From: Pseudoflavonifractor sp. An184
GTDB lineage: Bacteria > Bacillota > Clostridia > Oscillospirales > Oscillospiraceae
NCBI RefSeq assembly: GCF_002160305.1
Contig: NZ_NFKI01000016.1
Location: 1 to 63,612, forward strand
Direction of reading: 5' to 3'
DNA length: 63,612 nt
Shown here piece by piece: positions 52,650 through 62,068 of the stretch; the stretch's first letter is position 1; every line of letters starts with the position of its first letter. A program made the position numbers and the translations under genes. Under the pieces are notes generated by a model that was given only the letters and a program-made list of their open reading frames with translations, was not told where the DNA came from and made no database searches.

Positions 52650-54355
52650 GACGATGCATCCTCCTTATAGCGCAGGGGCAGGGTGGCGGTGACCATGGTG
52701 CCCGTGCCGTCCGGCCGGTTTTCCAGGCAGAGCCCGAACTGCTCCCCGTAGTGTTTGCGCAGAATTGTGTCCACATTGTATAGGCCCAGATGGCCCCGGG
52801 TCTCCTCCTGGTCCCGGCAGGCGTAGGGGCCCTCCAGCTCCGGGGGCAGGCCCACGCCGTTGTCCAAGACGGTGAGCCGCAGCACCGCCCCCTCCCGCCG
52901 GGCCCGCACCTCAACGGCACCGTCCGGCTGGCCGGACAGCCCGTGGAGCAGGGCGTTCTCCACGATAGGCTGGAGCATCATCTTGGGGACCAGGGCCTCC
53001 TCCAGTTCCGGCGGGATGTCCAGCACAAAGGCGAAGGAGCCGGACAGGCGGATGCGCTGGATCTCCACATAGCGCGCCACAATCTCCGTCTCCCGGCGGA
53101 GGGGGACAAACTCCTCCGGCGAGATGCAGAAGCGCAGGATATCTGCCAAATTGGTGGACATGTCCGCCACCTGGGGCACATGGTGGATCTTGCTGATCCA
53201 CTTCATGGTGTCCAGGGTGTTGCAGAGGAAGTGGGGGTTGAGCTGGGCCTGAAGCATGCGGATCTGGGCCTCGTTCCGCTCCCGCTGGTTCTCCAGCAGC
53301 TGCTCTTGGTTGCGCTTCAGGGCCACCAGCATGTCGTTGAAGCGGTCGGCCAGCTGACCCAGCTCGTCGTTGTGCTCGTGGGGGACGTACACGTCCAGAT
53401 TGTTGTGGGCCACTTCGCGGATGGCCTTGTGGAGGCGCTGGATGGGCTGAAACAGCTGGCGGCTCAGGGCCAGGCTCAGCACCACCGCCAGGGCCAGACA
53501 GACCAGGGCGCTGGACAGGCTGATGGTGTACAGGATGTTCATGGTCCCCCGGTCAAAGACCTGGGGCTGGCGGAGAATCACGTACAGGCCGGTGGCCTCG
53601 TCCTGGACCACGGGATAGGAGAATTCCTCCCCCGCGCCGCTGAGGGGCTCCCCGTCCAGCAGCCGCCGGCGCAGGTCGTCCGCCAGGGAATCGGCCAGGG
53701 CGGGCTGGGAGCAGTAGACCGCCCGCCAGTAGGGACTCAACAGCAGCAGGTCGCAGCTGTCCCCCACCGCCCCGTCCAGCAGCCGGTGCAGGTCAGACTG
53801 GTAGAAGCTGACCAGCAGAAATCCCAGGGCCGCGCCGTCCGGGCCGGCCAGGGGGGCGGCCCCCACCAGCACCGGCGAGTTGGAGGTCCCGGGGTCCTCG
53901 GGGGCCACAAAGGTCAGGGCCGCCCGTTCCCGGGCCTGGTACAGCACCCCCCACTGGGGGGACAGGCTCCGTCCGGCGGCGCTGCGGGTGGAGCAGTACC
54001 AGTTCCCCTGGCTGTCGTACAGATCCAGGCGGGCCAGGGTCTGGGCGGACTGGACGTCCTCCAGGAACAGGCGGTAGACCTCTCCCTGGGAGGGGCTGCC
54101 CTGGAGGAGGGCCTGGGAGAGCACCCCGTCCCGCTCCAGGGCGGCCGCGGCGGAGGAAAAGGACCGGCAGGCCTGGTCCAGGGTCTGGCCCACGCTGTCC
54201 AGATAGCCGTCCGCCTCCCCCTGGGCCCGGTCCTCCATCCGCAGGCGGAAGATCTGCAGCAGCAGGGCGGAGCACAGCAGCAGGGGGATCAGGGAGGCGG
54301 CCAGCAAGGCGGCGAACAGCCGGTTGCGGAAGGAGGCGGACAGCAGTCGTCTCAT
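52643..54355 (-). CDS. YesM-type sensor histidine kinase
   Basis: 570 residues. Membrane helix (about 12-34), an outer sensor region (about 35-275), second helix (about 278-302), HAMP (about 303-355), then a His_kinase domain with the phosphorylated His in AQLNPHFLCNTLD and an ATPase with IVENALLHGL and DNGVGLP. It overlaps both neighbours by a few bp, being translated between the binding protein and the response regulator. The binding protein next door is probably its ligand receptor. Confidence 0.93.
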   Translation of the reverse strand: MRRLLSASFRNRLFAALLAASLIPLLLCSALLLQIFRLRMEDRAQGEADGYLDSVGQTLDQACRSFSSAAAALERDGVLSQALLQGSPSQGEVYRLFLEDVQSAQTLARLDLYDSQGNWYCSTRSAAGRSLSPQWGVLYQARERAALTFVAPEDPGTSNSPVLVGAAPLAGPDGAALGFLLVSFYQSDLHRLLDGAVGDSCDLLLLSPYWRAVYCSQPALADSLADDLRRRLLDGEPLSGAGEEFSYPVVQDEATGLYVILRQPQVFDRGTMNILYTISLSSALVCLALAVVLSLALSRQLFQPIQRLHKAIREVAHNNLDVYVPHEHNDELGQLADRFNDMLVALKRNQEQLLENQRERNEAQIRMLQAQLNPHFLCNTLDTMKWISKIHHVPQVADMSTNLADILRFCISPEEFVPLRRETEIVARYVEIQRIRLSGSFAFVLDIPPELEEALVPKMMLQPIVENALLHGLSGQPDGAVEVRARREGAVLRLTVLDNGVGLPPELEGPYACRDQEETRGHLGLYNVDTILRKHYGEQFGLCLENRPDGTGTMVTATLPLRYKEDASSC

Positions 54356-55380
54356 GGCTCCTCCTCCCCGCCCTGGTAGAAGGCCCAGGACATTAAGATG
54401 GCGTCGTGGTTTTCACTGGCCCAGGCCAGGTCGTAATCCACCAGAACCACCTCGGAGAGGCCGGGCAGGGCGGGATTGGTCCCCACATCCTCCCGCACCG
54501 GGCGGCGGTACTGGTCGGAGAGCAGCTGCTGCACCTCCTGGCTGACGGTAAAATCCAAAAACCGCTTGGCGTTGTCTGGGTGGACGGCGCCCCGGATGAG
54601 GGCGCTGCCGTCGGGTACCGAGCTGGTCCCGTCCCGGGGGTAGACCACCGCGATGCTGTCCCCCGCCTGCACCCGTTTCCAGGCGCTCTCCTCCAGCGTG
54701 ACCCCCACCCAGCAGCTGCCGCTGGACACGGCGGCGAGGATGTCCCCCGAGCTGTCCAGCTCCCGGCCCTCCAACTGGCGGGCAAACTGCCGCAGAGTCT
54801 CGTCCCGGTCCCCACCCACCGCTTGGAGCAGAGTGACCAGGCCGGTGAAGCAGGAGCCGGACACACCGGGGTCGGTGAAAGCGATCTTGCCCTGAAATTC
54901 CGGCTGGAGCAGGTCCGCCCAGTCGGCTACCTCTCCGGGGGAGAGGAGCTTGGTGTTGTAGATGAGCACCACCGGCAGGGCGGAGAAGGGGGTCCACAGC
55001 CCGTCCTCTGAGCGGTACCGCTCTAAAATATCCTCCTGCCCGGCACACAGGTAGGGGTCGAAGCAGTCCTGATAGACCTCCAGGCTGTCCACTCCGCCCC
55101 CAAACATCACATCCGCCGCCGGGTCCTCCGCCTCCTGGGCAATGCGCTCCAGCAGTTCATTGGTTCCGCCGGTGACCACATCCACCCAGATTCCCGTGCG
55201 CTCCTCGAATTCCCGGACGATGGGCCACCACACCTCCTCCTTGTGGGAGGTGTAGACCACTAGGCGGTCCTCCTCCGCCGGCGCAAAGGAGGAGCCGGAG
55301 CTGTCTGCTCCCGCCCCGCAGCCGGAGAGCAGCAGCACAGCCGCCAATCCCAGAGCAAGACCGCGCATGTTCTTCATCAT
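54352..55380 (-). CDS. Substrate-binding lipoprotein of the PgtC/HptA/AfuA type (sensor partner)
   Basis: 342 residues. Lipoprotein signal ending LLLSGCG, then an extracellular family 1 binding domain (VVYTSHKEEVWWPIVREFE, ADVMFGGGVDSL, YNTKLLSPGEV). GAGGAG precedes two ATGs (55380, 55377). It is the first gene of an operon with the histidine kinase and the response regulator, the order of the HptRSA three-component sensor of glucose-6-phosphate in S. aureus. No permease accompanies it on this strand, so it is likely a sensor rather than a transport protein. The ligand is inferred. Confidence 0.85.
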   Translation of the reverse strand: MMKNMRGLALGLAAVLLLSGCGAGADSSGSSFAPAEEDRLVVYTSHKEEVWWPIVREFEERTGIWVDVVTGGTNELLERIAQEAEDPAADVMFGGGVDSLEVYQDCFDPYLCAGQEDILERYRSEDGLWTPFSALPVVLIYNTKLLSPGEVADWADLLQPEFQGKIAFTDPGVSGSCFTGLVTLLQAVGGDRDETLRQFARQLEGRELDSSGDILAAVSSGSCWVGVTLEESAWKRVQAGDSIAVVYPRDGTSSVPDGSALIRGAVHPDNAKRFLDFTVSQEVQQLLSDQYRRPVREDVGTNPALPGLSEVVLVDYDLAWASENHDAILMSWAFYQGGEEEP

Positions 55381-55419
55381 TTCACTCCTCTGCCCACAGA
55401 TTCTGTTCCGTTTTGCCTA

Positions 55420-55448
55420 ATTATAGCACACTTTTTCGACGTCTTTCA
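55420..55448 (-). promoter_or_regulatory. Promoter of the sensor operon
   Basis: On the minus strand TGAAAG (55448-55443), 17 bp, TATAAT (55425-55420), about 40 bp before the binding-protein gene. The 215-bp divergent gap probably also holds response-regulator sites; CGACGTC and TTTGACG near 55437-55460 are candidates. Confidence 0.5.
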
Positions 55449-55595
55449 TTGTATTTGACGAAAAAAGCAGAGGAGAACAAAAAACCGCAGATTTGTCCCC
55501 TACTCTTTTGGCGGAAAGGCGGATACAATAAATTTACCAGCGGACCTCCTGTCCGCAGACTCTATTTTATGCAGAATACCGAAGGAGGAACCATT

Positions 55596-56978
55596 ATGAA
55601 ACGCGCACTTGCACTACTGCTCTCCGCGTCCCTTACCCTCTCTCTGGCCGCCTGCGGCGGCGGAGGCGGTGGAACCTCTCAGGCGGGAGGCAGCTCCGGC
55701 CCCGCTTCTTCCGGCGGCACCGGAGAATTGACCGCCACACAGCAGATCATCCAGGAAGCCCAGGGCATGACCCTGGAGGAGCTGGCTCAGAAGGCCATTG
55801 AAGAGTCCAACGGCCAGAAGTTCTACGGCGTGGGCAACTCCAGCCGCGGCGCCACCGCTCTGCCTCTGTTCGTGGAGTACCTGCAGTCCATCGATCCCAG
55901 CTATACCCTGGAGTTTGAATGGCAGCAGCCCAAGAACAACAAAATCTTCGATCAGCTGACCTCCGATTCTCTGAAGGACACCGGTACCTTTGCCATGACC
56001 CTCATCCAGGACGGCAACCAGATCGAATCCAAGATGGTCCAGACCGGTATTCTGGACACCTTCATCCCCAAGGACTGGGCGGACGCCAACGGCACCACAG
56101 CGGAGGAGTACAACGGCTATCTGCCTCTGCAGACCTTGAACAAGGTGTTTATGTACAACAACACCGGTTCCAAAACCTTTGACAACTGCTGGGACTTTGT
56201 GGGAGAGGACGCCCACGGTCTGTTTATGGACATCGACTCCGAGCTGGTGGGCAAAAACTTCCTGTACATGCTCACGGAGGACACCTACGCCGGCTGGCTG
56301 AAGGACGCCTTTGAGGCCCTGTCCGCCGATGAGCAGGCTTACTTCCAGCCCACCATTGACGAGATGGCCTCCGAAGCCGAGAGCCTGGGCCTGGGTGAGA
56401 ACGGCAAGTACGCCCTGGCTTGGATCAAGCTGTGGGTGGGCAGCTATAACGCCCAGACCGACGACGGACCTATCTGCAACACTCTGGTAGACCAGTCTGC
56501 CACCGACCAGTTCGGCCTGCTGGTGTACTCCAAGCTGCGCTCGGTGGAGGAGTCCGCCACCGTCTCCAAGAACAACATTACTGTGGCTGCCTATAACGAC
56601 GGCTACACCGGCATCGGCGGCTTCGGCTACTGCCACTATCTGTTCGTCACCGACAACAGCCCCCTGCCCTGGACCGCCTGCGCCTTCATCGCCTACATGA
56701 CCTGCACCGCCGACGGCTTCTCCGCCTGGGGCAAGGACATCGGCGGCTACTCCTCCAACCCCCTGGTGGCCGAGGAAAATGAGGAGATCTATCACCATCA
56801 GACCGGCGGCATGGCTGAGGATGGCACCACCGTGGAGTTCGCGGCCCTCAACGACCACGGCTATGACTGGTGGACCACCGACGGCCAGCTGGTGCTGGAA
56901 GATCCGGAGTACTGCGCCTCCGTGGCCTTCACCGTGGGCAGCTGGATTGAGATGCTGGACCGCTACACGGCCGGCTGA
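55596..56978 (+). CDS. ABC transporter substrate-binding lipoprotein
   Basis: 460 residues. Lipoprotein signal with SLAACGG, a Gly/Ser-rich tether, then a family 1 solute-binding domain. AAGGAGGAA precedes the ATG at 55596. It is 107 bp upstream of the fused permease and divergent from the sensor operon. It is longer than typical ferric/AfuA-type binding proteins. Substrate is not evident from sequence; context suggests sugar phosphate or a related organic phosphate. Confidence 0.87.
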   Translation: MKRALALLLSASLTLSLAACGGGGGGTSQAGGSSGPASSGGTGELTATQQIIQEAQGMTLEELAQKAIEESNGQKFYGVGNSSRGATALPLFVEYLQSIDPSYTLEFEWQQPKNNKIFDQLTSDSLKDTGTFAMTLIQDGNQIESKMVQTGILDTFIPKDWADANGTTAEEYNGYLPLQTLNKVFMYNNTGSKTFDNCWDFVGEDAHGLFMDIDSELVGKNFLYMLTEDTYAGWLKDAFEALSADEQAYFQPTIDEMASEAESLGLGENGKYALAWIKLWVGSYNAQTDDGPICNTLVDQSATDQFGLLVYSKLRSVEESATVSKNNITVAAYNDGYTGIGGFGYCHYLFVTDNSPLPWTACAFIAYMTCTADGFSAWGKDIGGYSSNPLVAEENEEIYHHQTGGMAEDGTTVEFAALNDHGYDWWTTDGQLVLEDPEYCASVAFTVGSWIEMLDRYTAG

Positions 56979-57085
56979 GTTGCCGCGCACGCTGCATTCT
57001 CGGCGCCCTTGGAGCCTCCGGTGTCCAAGGGCGCCCCTCCATTTCAGCCCCTCTGCCCTGACCTCTGGCAGAAAGGAGAGATTTT

Positions 57086-58912
57086 ATGGCTTCAACCCCC
57101 CTCCAGGTAAGCACATCTGTTGTGCGGCGCAATAAGATCAAGACCTTTTTCTCCAAGCCCTACAACGTGATCCTGGTTCTGATGGGCCTTGTCCTTACGG
57201 TCACCACAGTGGCCCCCATTGTGGCTATCGTGGAGGATACCTTCAAAATCCACCCGGGCACCATCGATGCCCACCTCACCGGACAGGTTTCCGGCTATAC
57301 CCTGGTGAACTACATCGACTTGTTTACCAGCAGCTTGGCCCGGACCAACCTGTGGGAGCCCCTGTGGAACACCGTCCTGCTGGCGGTGGGCACCTGTGTG
57401 GTGTCCATTCTGTTCGGCGGTCTGTTCGCCTTCCTGATCACCCGGACCAATCTGGCCTGGCGGAAGTATTTGAGCTCCATTTTCATTTTCCCCTACATCA
57501 TGCCCCAGTGGACCCTGGCCGTGGTGTGGCAGCACATGTTCAATTCCAATGCTGTGACGGGAACTTCCAACGGTCTTCTGGCTGCCACGCTCGGCATTGA
57601 GATGCCCGCCTGGTGGTGCCTGGGGCTGTTCCCCAGCGTGGTGGTGCTGGGTCTCCACTACGCCCCCTTCGCCTATATCCTCATCGGCGGCATTTTCCGG
57701 AATATGGACGCGAATCTGGAGGAGGCAGCTACCATCCTGGACACTCCAAAGTGGAAGATTATGTTCCGGGTGACCCTCCCCATGGTGAAGCCCGCCATTT
57801 TGTCCACCATTCTGCTGGTGTTCGGCAGCTCCATGGGCAGCTACCCGGTGCCCCATTATTTGAATCTGACCACTCTGGCCACAAAATACGTGTCCATGAA
57901 CTCCAAATACACCGGCGAGGCCAGCATCCTGGCCATCATCATGATGATCTTCGGCGTGGCCATCATGCTGCTCAACCAGCTGAGCCTCCAGAGCCGGAAA
58001 AACTACACCACCGTCACCGGAAAATCCGGGCAGATCTCCAAGATCAACCTGGGCCGGGTGGGCAAATATGTCATTGCCCTGGTGCTGGTCGTGGTGACCT
58101 TTTTCACCAGCATCTTCCCCATCGTCTCCTTCGCCTTTGAGACCTTTCTCCCCAACCCCGGCGACTACTCCTTCCTGTACACCGGGGACACAGACAACCT
58201 GACCACCAAATGGTGGGTCACCGACGAGAACATCACCGAGAACGGTATGTACGGCCAGAAGGGCATCCTCCACAACGACACCATCTGGCGCGCCTTCAAA
58301 GGGACCATCTGGGTGTCCGTGTGCTGTTCCCTGCTGGCGGGCACCATCGGCACCATGATCGGCTACGCCGTGTCCAAAAACCGACGAAGCAAGCTGGCCA
58401 ACTATGTAAACTCAGTGGCTTTTCTGCCCTACCTGATGCCCTCCATTGCCGTGGGCGTGGCCTTTTTTATCCTGTTCTCCAACCAATACATCAATCTGTT
58501 CAACACCTACACCCTGCTGATCATTGTGGGCACCATCAAGTACATCCCCTTTGCCAGCCGAAGCTCTCTGAATTCCATGCTCCAGCTGTCCGGGGAGATC
58601 GAGGAGTCTGCCATGATCCTGAACATCCCCTGGGTCAAGCGCATGACCCGCATCATCATTCCCATTCAGAAGTCCTCCATTATCAGCGGCTATCTGCTCC
58701 CCTTTATGACCTGCCTGCGGGAGCTGTCCCTGTTCATGCTGCTTTGCACTCAGGGTTTTATCCTGGCCACCACCCTGGACTACTTCGACGAGATGGGTCT
58801 GTACGCCTTCTCCAGCGGCATCAATCTGATTTTGATTATCACCATCCTGGTGTGCAACACCCTGGTGAACAAGATCACCGGGGCCAGCCTGGACAAGGGA
58901 ATAGGAGGTTAA
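57086..58912 (+). CDS. ABC importer permease, two fused membrane domains
   Basis: 608 residues with about 12 membrane helices in two BPD_transp_1 units (about 20-310 and 325-600). The coupling loops are NLEEAATILDTPKWKIMFRVTLP and EIEESAMILNIPWVKRMTRIIIP, each with the EAA pattern. Such fused permeases are typical of ferric/AfuB/PgtB-type importers. GAAAGGAG precedes the ATG. It ends 3 bp before the ATPase gene. Confidence 0.92.
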   Translation: MASTPLQVSTSVVRRNKIKTFFSKPYNVILVLMGLVLTVTTVAPIVAIVEDTFKIHPGTIDAHLTGQVSGYTLVNYIDLFTSSLARTNLWEPLWNTVLLAVGTCVVSILFGGLFAFLITRTNLAWRKYLSSIFIFPYIMPQWTLAVVWQHMFNSNAVTGTSNGLLAATLGIEMPAWWCLGLFPSVVVLGLHYAPFAYILIGGIFRNMDANLEEAATILDTPKWKIMFRVTLPMVKPAILSTILLVFGSSMGSYPVPHYLNLTTLATKYVSMNSKYTGEASILAIIMMIFGVAIMLLNQLSLQSRKNYTTVTGKSGQISKINLGRVGKYVIALVLVVVTFFTSIFPIVSFAFETFLPNPGDYSFLYTGDTDNLTTKWWVTDENITENGMYGQKGILHNDTIWRAFKGTIWVSVCCSLLAGTIGTMIGYAVSKNRRSKLANYVNSVAFLPYLMPSIAVGVAFFILFSNQYINLFNTYTLLIIVGTIKYIPFASRSSLNSMLQLSGEIEESAMILNIPWVKRMTRIIIPIQKSSIISGYLLPFMTCLRELSLFMLLCTQGFILATTLDYFDEMGLYAFSSGINLILIITILVCNTLVNKITGASLDKGIGG

Positions 58913-58915
58913 ACT

Positions 58916-60559
58916 ATGCCAGAGATTCGATTGGAACATGTGACCAAGCGGTGGGGAAAATTTTACGCGGTGGACGACCTGAGCATGGTCATCCAGGACA
59001 ACGCCTTTGTCACCCTGCTGGGTCCCTCCGGCTGCGGCAAGACCACTACCCTGCGGATGATCGCCGGACTGGAGACTCCAACCAGCGGCCGCATTACCAT
59101 CGGCGACAAGGTTGTTTTTGACAGCGCCCTGGGGATTAACATTCCAGCCAGCAAGCGAAAAGTGGGCTTTTTGTTTCAGAACTATGCCCTCTGGCCCAAC
59201 ATGACGGTCTATGACAACATCGCCTTTGGTCTGAGCAACGTGAAAGAGCCCATGCCCAAGGTGGACTTTGAGGCCAAAAACGCTGCCCGCCTGGCGGAGA
59301 TTCTGCAAAAGCCCGACGAGGTGGTGAAGGTCCTGGAGGAGTGCCGGGACAAAAACGGCAAGCTGGATGAGAAGAAGGCCCATCTGAAGCTCATTGACGC
59401 CTTCACCATCTCCCTGTTTACCGCAAAAAAACTCTTTGCCTACCATGTGGAGAGCGGCAAGGACCTGTCCGGCGAAATTACCGCCCTTCAGGCCAAAGCG
59501 GAGGGGGCCCGAAAGAGCGCCCAGGCCGGCGGCGGGGAGCTGAACGAGAACTTTGAGCTGGTGAAAAACGGCCAGGTGGTCACCGAGGTCCGGAAGATGA
59601 CCAAGGAGGAGATCGACCTGACGGTGCGCCGGGTATCCCGCATCGTAAAGATTGGCATGTTTATGGACCGCTACCCCGCAGAACTGTCCGGCGGCCAGCA
59701 GCAGCGGGTGGCCATTGCCCGCACCCTGGCCCCCGAGCCCTCGGTGCTCTTTATGGACGAACCCTTGAGCAACCTGGACGCCAAGCTGCGCCTGGAGATG
59801 CGCTATGAGCTGCAGCGCCTCCACCTGGAGACCGGTTCCACCTTCGTCTACGTCACCCACGACCAGATGGAGGCCATGACCCTGGCCACCCAGATCTGCC
59901 TCATTGACAACGGGGTGCTCCAACAGTACGACGCCCCCCTCACCGTATACCACCAGCCCAGCAACTTGTTTGTGGCCGACTTTGTGGGCAACCCCTCCAT
60001 CAACTTCGTGGAGGCCAGTGGGGAGCAGCAGGAGGACGGGTCTGTGGCCCTCACCCTCTTCCGGAACCGCCGGGCCAGATTCCGCCCGGCCCGGCCGCTG
60101 GACCTGAAGAGCTGGTTCCAGGCGCGGGACCGGGAGGCCCAGGAGCGGGCGGAGCTTCGCCGGAAGCAGGCCGCCGACAAAAACTACGTGGAGAAGGGCA
60201 ACAAGGACGAGGTGTTCCGCTACCACATCGCCAAGGTGGTGGAGGAGGACGACTCTCTTCAGGAGGAGCCCGTGCTCACCAATCAGGACCTGGTGCTGGG
60301 GGTGCGGCCGGAGTTTTTGGACATCGAGGACTCCGGCAGCCTGGACGGGGAGATCTACGGCGCCATGCCTACCGGCATGGAGTCCACCATCAAGGTGCGG
60401 GTGGATGACTTCCTCCTCACCGGCGTGGTGTTCGGGAGCACCCTGTTTTCCCTGGGGGCCAAGGTGCGCCTGAACATCTCCAGCGACAATATCATGCTCT
60501 TTGACCGGCAGAGCGGCCGGTGCATCACCCAGGGCAGCCTGGAATTCCTCCAAGTGTGA
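58916..60559 (+). CDS. ABC importer ATPase with an extended helical domain
   Basis: 547 residues, far above the usual 350. Walker [11 protein letters not shown]-loop Gln88 (LFQNYALWP), signature LSGGQQQR from residue 257, Walker [13 protein letters not shown], and a C-terminal OB-type regulatory domain. Between Q-loop and signature there are about 170 residues where some 50 are normal; the extra segment is charged and helical. A second charged insert lies at about 385-460. All catalytic motifs are intact. AGGAGG precedes the ATG. It completes the importer with the two preceding genes. Confidence 0.92.
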   Translation: MPEIRLEHVTKRWGKFYAVDDLSMVIQDNAFVTLLGPSGCGKTTTLRMIAGLETPTSGRITIGDKVVFDSALGINIPASKRKVGFLFQNYALWPNMTVYDNIAFGLSNVKEPMPKVDFEAKNAARLAEILQKPDEVVKVLEECRDKNGKLDEKKAHLKLIDAFTISLFTAKKLFAYHVESGKDLSGEITALQAKAEGARKSAQAGGGELNENFELVKNGQVVTEVRKMTKEEIDLTVRRVSRIVKIGMFMDRYPAELSGGQQQRVAIARTLAPEPSVLFMDEPLSNLDAKLRLEMRYELQRLHLETGSTFVYVTHDQMEAMTLATQICLIDNGVLQQYDAPLTVYHQPSNLFVADFVGNPSINFVEASGEQQEDGSVALTLFRNRRARFRPARPLDLKSWFQARDREAQERAELRRKQAADKNYVEKGNKDEVFRYHIAKVVEEDDSLQEEPVLTNQDLVLGVRPEFLDIEDSGSLDGEIYGAMPTGMESTIKVRVDDFLLTGVVFGSTLFSLGAKVRLNISSDNIMLFDRQSGRCITQGSLEFLQV

Positions 60560-60727
60560 GGACCGGATGGGAACCACTCAGATAAAGCCTGACCCTCCGG
60601 GCGAATGGCACAGTCCGCCTATTCTCTTCGAAACAGGATGAAATCACGAGGAAAGACCTATATCACAAATTTCGAGTTTTAGGATATTCTATGTACACTT
60701 TGTTTCTGCAATTGTATTGACAAAGAA

Positions 60728-60757
60728 TACCCGGCGGGGCACTGCCCCGCCGGTATA
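60728..60757. terminator. Terminator between the importer operon and the integrase remnant
   Basis: CCGGCGGGGC / GCCCCGCCGG arms followed by TATATTTTAT. It lies between convergent reading directions. The 170 bp between the ATPase stop and this hairpin hold no gene. Confidence 0.75.
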
Positions 60758-60759
60758 TT

Positions 60760-61138
60760 TTATGGCTCTGTCAGTTTCCTGGCGGCCTCCTGCATTTGCC
60801 GCAAATCAGTCTTGATGTAGAAATTGAGAGTCGTACTTGTGTTGACGTGGCCTAAAATCTGTTGAACACTCTGAATATCGGCCCCGTTGCCTAAAAGCAG
60901 GGTGGCGTAGCTGTGCCGCAGGTCGTGGGGAGAGAGGTCGGGCAGATCATGGGTTTTCATAAACCGCTTGACACGGCGGGTCACAGCGTTGGGGTCCCTG
61001 GCCTTGAAAATACCCCGCCTCGCCGGAAAAAATGAAGCTGTCTGCGAGGACAGCGCCGGGATTTTCCCGTTTTCGCTGGGCCTTTAACATCAGGCGCATA
61101 ACAAGGTACTTTACATAATGGAAATGACCAGGACGCAT
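60760..61138 (-). pseudogene. Tyrosine recombinase remnant (1)
   Basis: The last 74 residues (60760-60984) carry the recombinase core [14 protein letters not shown], then [13 protein letters not shown] with the catalytic Tyr. Upstream homology ([29 protein letters not shown]) continues in another frame, so a frameshift near 61020 and loss of the N-terminus have inactivated it. It reads away from the tRNA and is near the right end of the island, the usual place for an integrase. Confidence 0.8.
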
Positions 61139-61254
61139 GCAGCGGTCTTGGGTGTCCCCATTTTAGGCCGGTACACTCCCCAGCACGAAGCGGACGAAGT
61201 CTGTTTTTGTGCGGTCAACCTCCTGGTCCTTAGTGCGCTCCGGGTCGTATAGGT

Positions 61255-61695
61255 TTTGCCACCAGCGCCCTGGAGCATGGGATGGATGTAAAAACTCTAT
61301 CCACGGTCATCGGCCATGTGTCCAGTGCCACCACGCTGAACGTGTACGCCCATATCACCGACGAAATGCGGCAGAAGGCGGCGGACAATATCGACCGGGC
61401 CATCACCGGGACAGAGCCGCCGCAAGAAAAGGAACTGAAACCGCCCAGCAGGACTGCCTTTCAGCCGGTCAAGGGCAAGTACCGTAAACCGGGCACCGGG
61501 TGTATCTCTCAGATCAACGATCACCTGTGGGAGGGTCGCTACTCCCCAAAGATCAACGGGAGGCGCATGTCCCGGAACGTGTACGCGAAAACAGAGGCCG
61601 AGTGTGAGGAAAAGCTGGCCGAACTGATTCGGGAGATGAAGGCGGAGCTCACCGCTGAGAGAGAACGGGGAAAACGGGCTGAACTGGCGGGTTGA
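61255..61695 (+). pseudogene. Tyrosine recombinase C-terminal remnant (2) with an arm-binding-like tail
   Basis: Readable from FATSALEHGMDVKTLS through VIGHVSSATTLNVYAHITDEMRQKA, the C-terminal core with its catalytic Tyr, then a tail CISQINDHLWEGRYSPKING resembling the arm-type binding segment of clostridial integrases. The upstream catalytic parts are absent and no good start exists. It faces the other remnant. The tail after the Tyr is unusual, since this segment is normally N-terminal. Confidence 0.72.
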
Positions 61696-61711
61696 CCAAG
61701 GCGATCCGGCG

Positions 61712-61876
61712 TAATACACAAATGGGCCTCCGGAGGCAGAACACCTCCGGAGGCCCATGTTTTCTCTGTCTGTGGCTGAAACTGTGGTCATGCGGAAAAC
61801 GCATGGTCTCTTGATTTGAAAAAGCAAGCTAAAAGTTACAAAAAACCGCCGTTTTCTCTCGAAAACAGCGGTTTTT
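61712..61876. repeat. Right-end repeat of island unit B
   Basis: 165 bp nearly identical to 49435-49599, ending directly at the CCA end of the intact tRNA-Val gene. Its last hairpin (AAAACCGCCGTTTTC / GAAAACAGCGGTTTTT) also serves as terminator of the tRNA transcript. Confidence 0.85.
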
Positions 61877-61877
61877 G

Positions 61878-61953
61878 TGGTGGACGATACAGGACTTGAA
61901 CCTGTGACCTCCCGCACGTCAAGCGGATGCTCTACCAGCTGAGCTAATCGTCC
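61878..61953 (-). tRNA. tRNA-Val(GAC)
   Basis: 76 nt including encoded CCA. Cloverleaf: acceptor GGACGAT/ATCGTCC, D-arm GCTC/GAGC, anticodon stem TCCGC/GCGGG with loop TTGACGT (anticodon GAC), T-arm ACAGG/CCTGT with TTCAAGT. It reads valine GUC codons. Its 3' half is the integration target of the island on its left. Confidence 0.95.
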
Positions 61954-61967
61954 GAACAGCATGGATT

Positions 61968-61996
61968 ATTATACTTGGCCGCACAGGTTTTGTCAA
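61968..61996 (-). promoter_or_regulatory. Consensus promoter of tRNA-Val
   Basis: On the minus strand TTGACA (61996-61991), exactly 17 bp, TATAAT (61973-61968), 15 bp before the tRNA. Confidence 0.9.
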
Positions 61997-62068
61997 TCCC
62001 TTTTTTCGAATTTTCTGATTTCTCCGCCTGGAGGGGGTAAAAAATCCCAGAGAATTTTTCCTTTTTCT

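Larger units (their letters stand above)
38704..61922. mobile_element. 23-kb composite genomic island in tRNA-Val
   Basis: The limits are the perfect 45-bp direct repeats 38704-38748 and 61878-61922. A degenerate third copy at 49835-49880, a 165-bp repeat (49435-49599 and 61712-61876) and a 550-bp repeat (38468-39018 and 49601-50153) show two tandem units, A and B. Recombinase remnants lie next to the tRNA, and relaxase- and HTH-like remnants in unit A. The base composition of the restriction operon is well below the surroundings. With broken recombinases the island is probably fixed now. Confidence 0.82.

Noticed and set aside
58412-60577. A 721-codon open frame on the minus strand
   Set aside because: Antisense to the permease and ATPase genes with full motifs; composition typical of a shadow frame.
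38704-61922. Prophage
   Set aside because: No capsid, terminase, tail or lysis genes; cargo and borders fit an integrative island instead.
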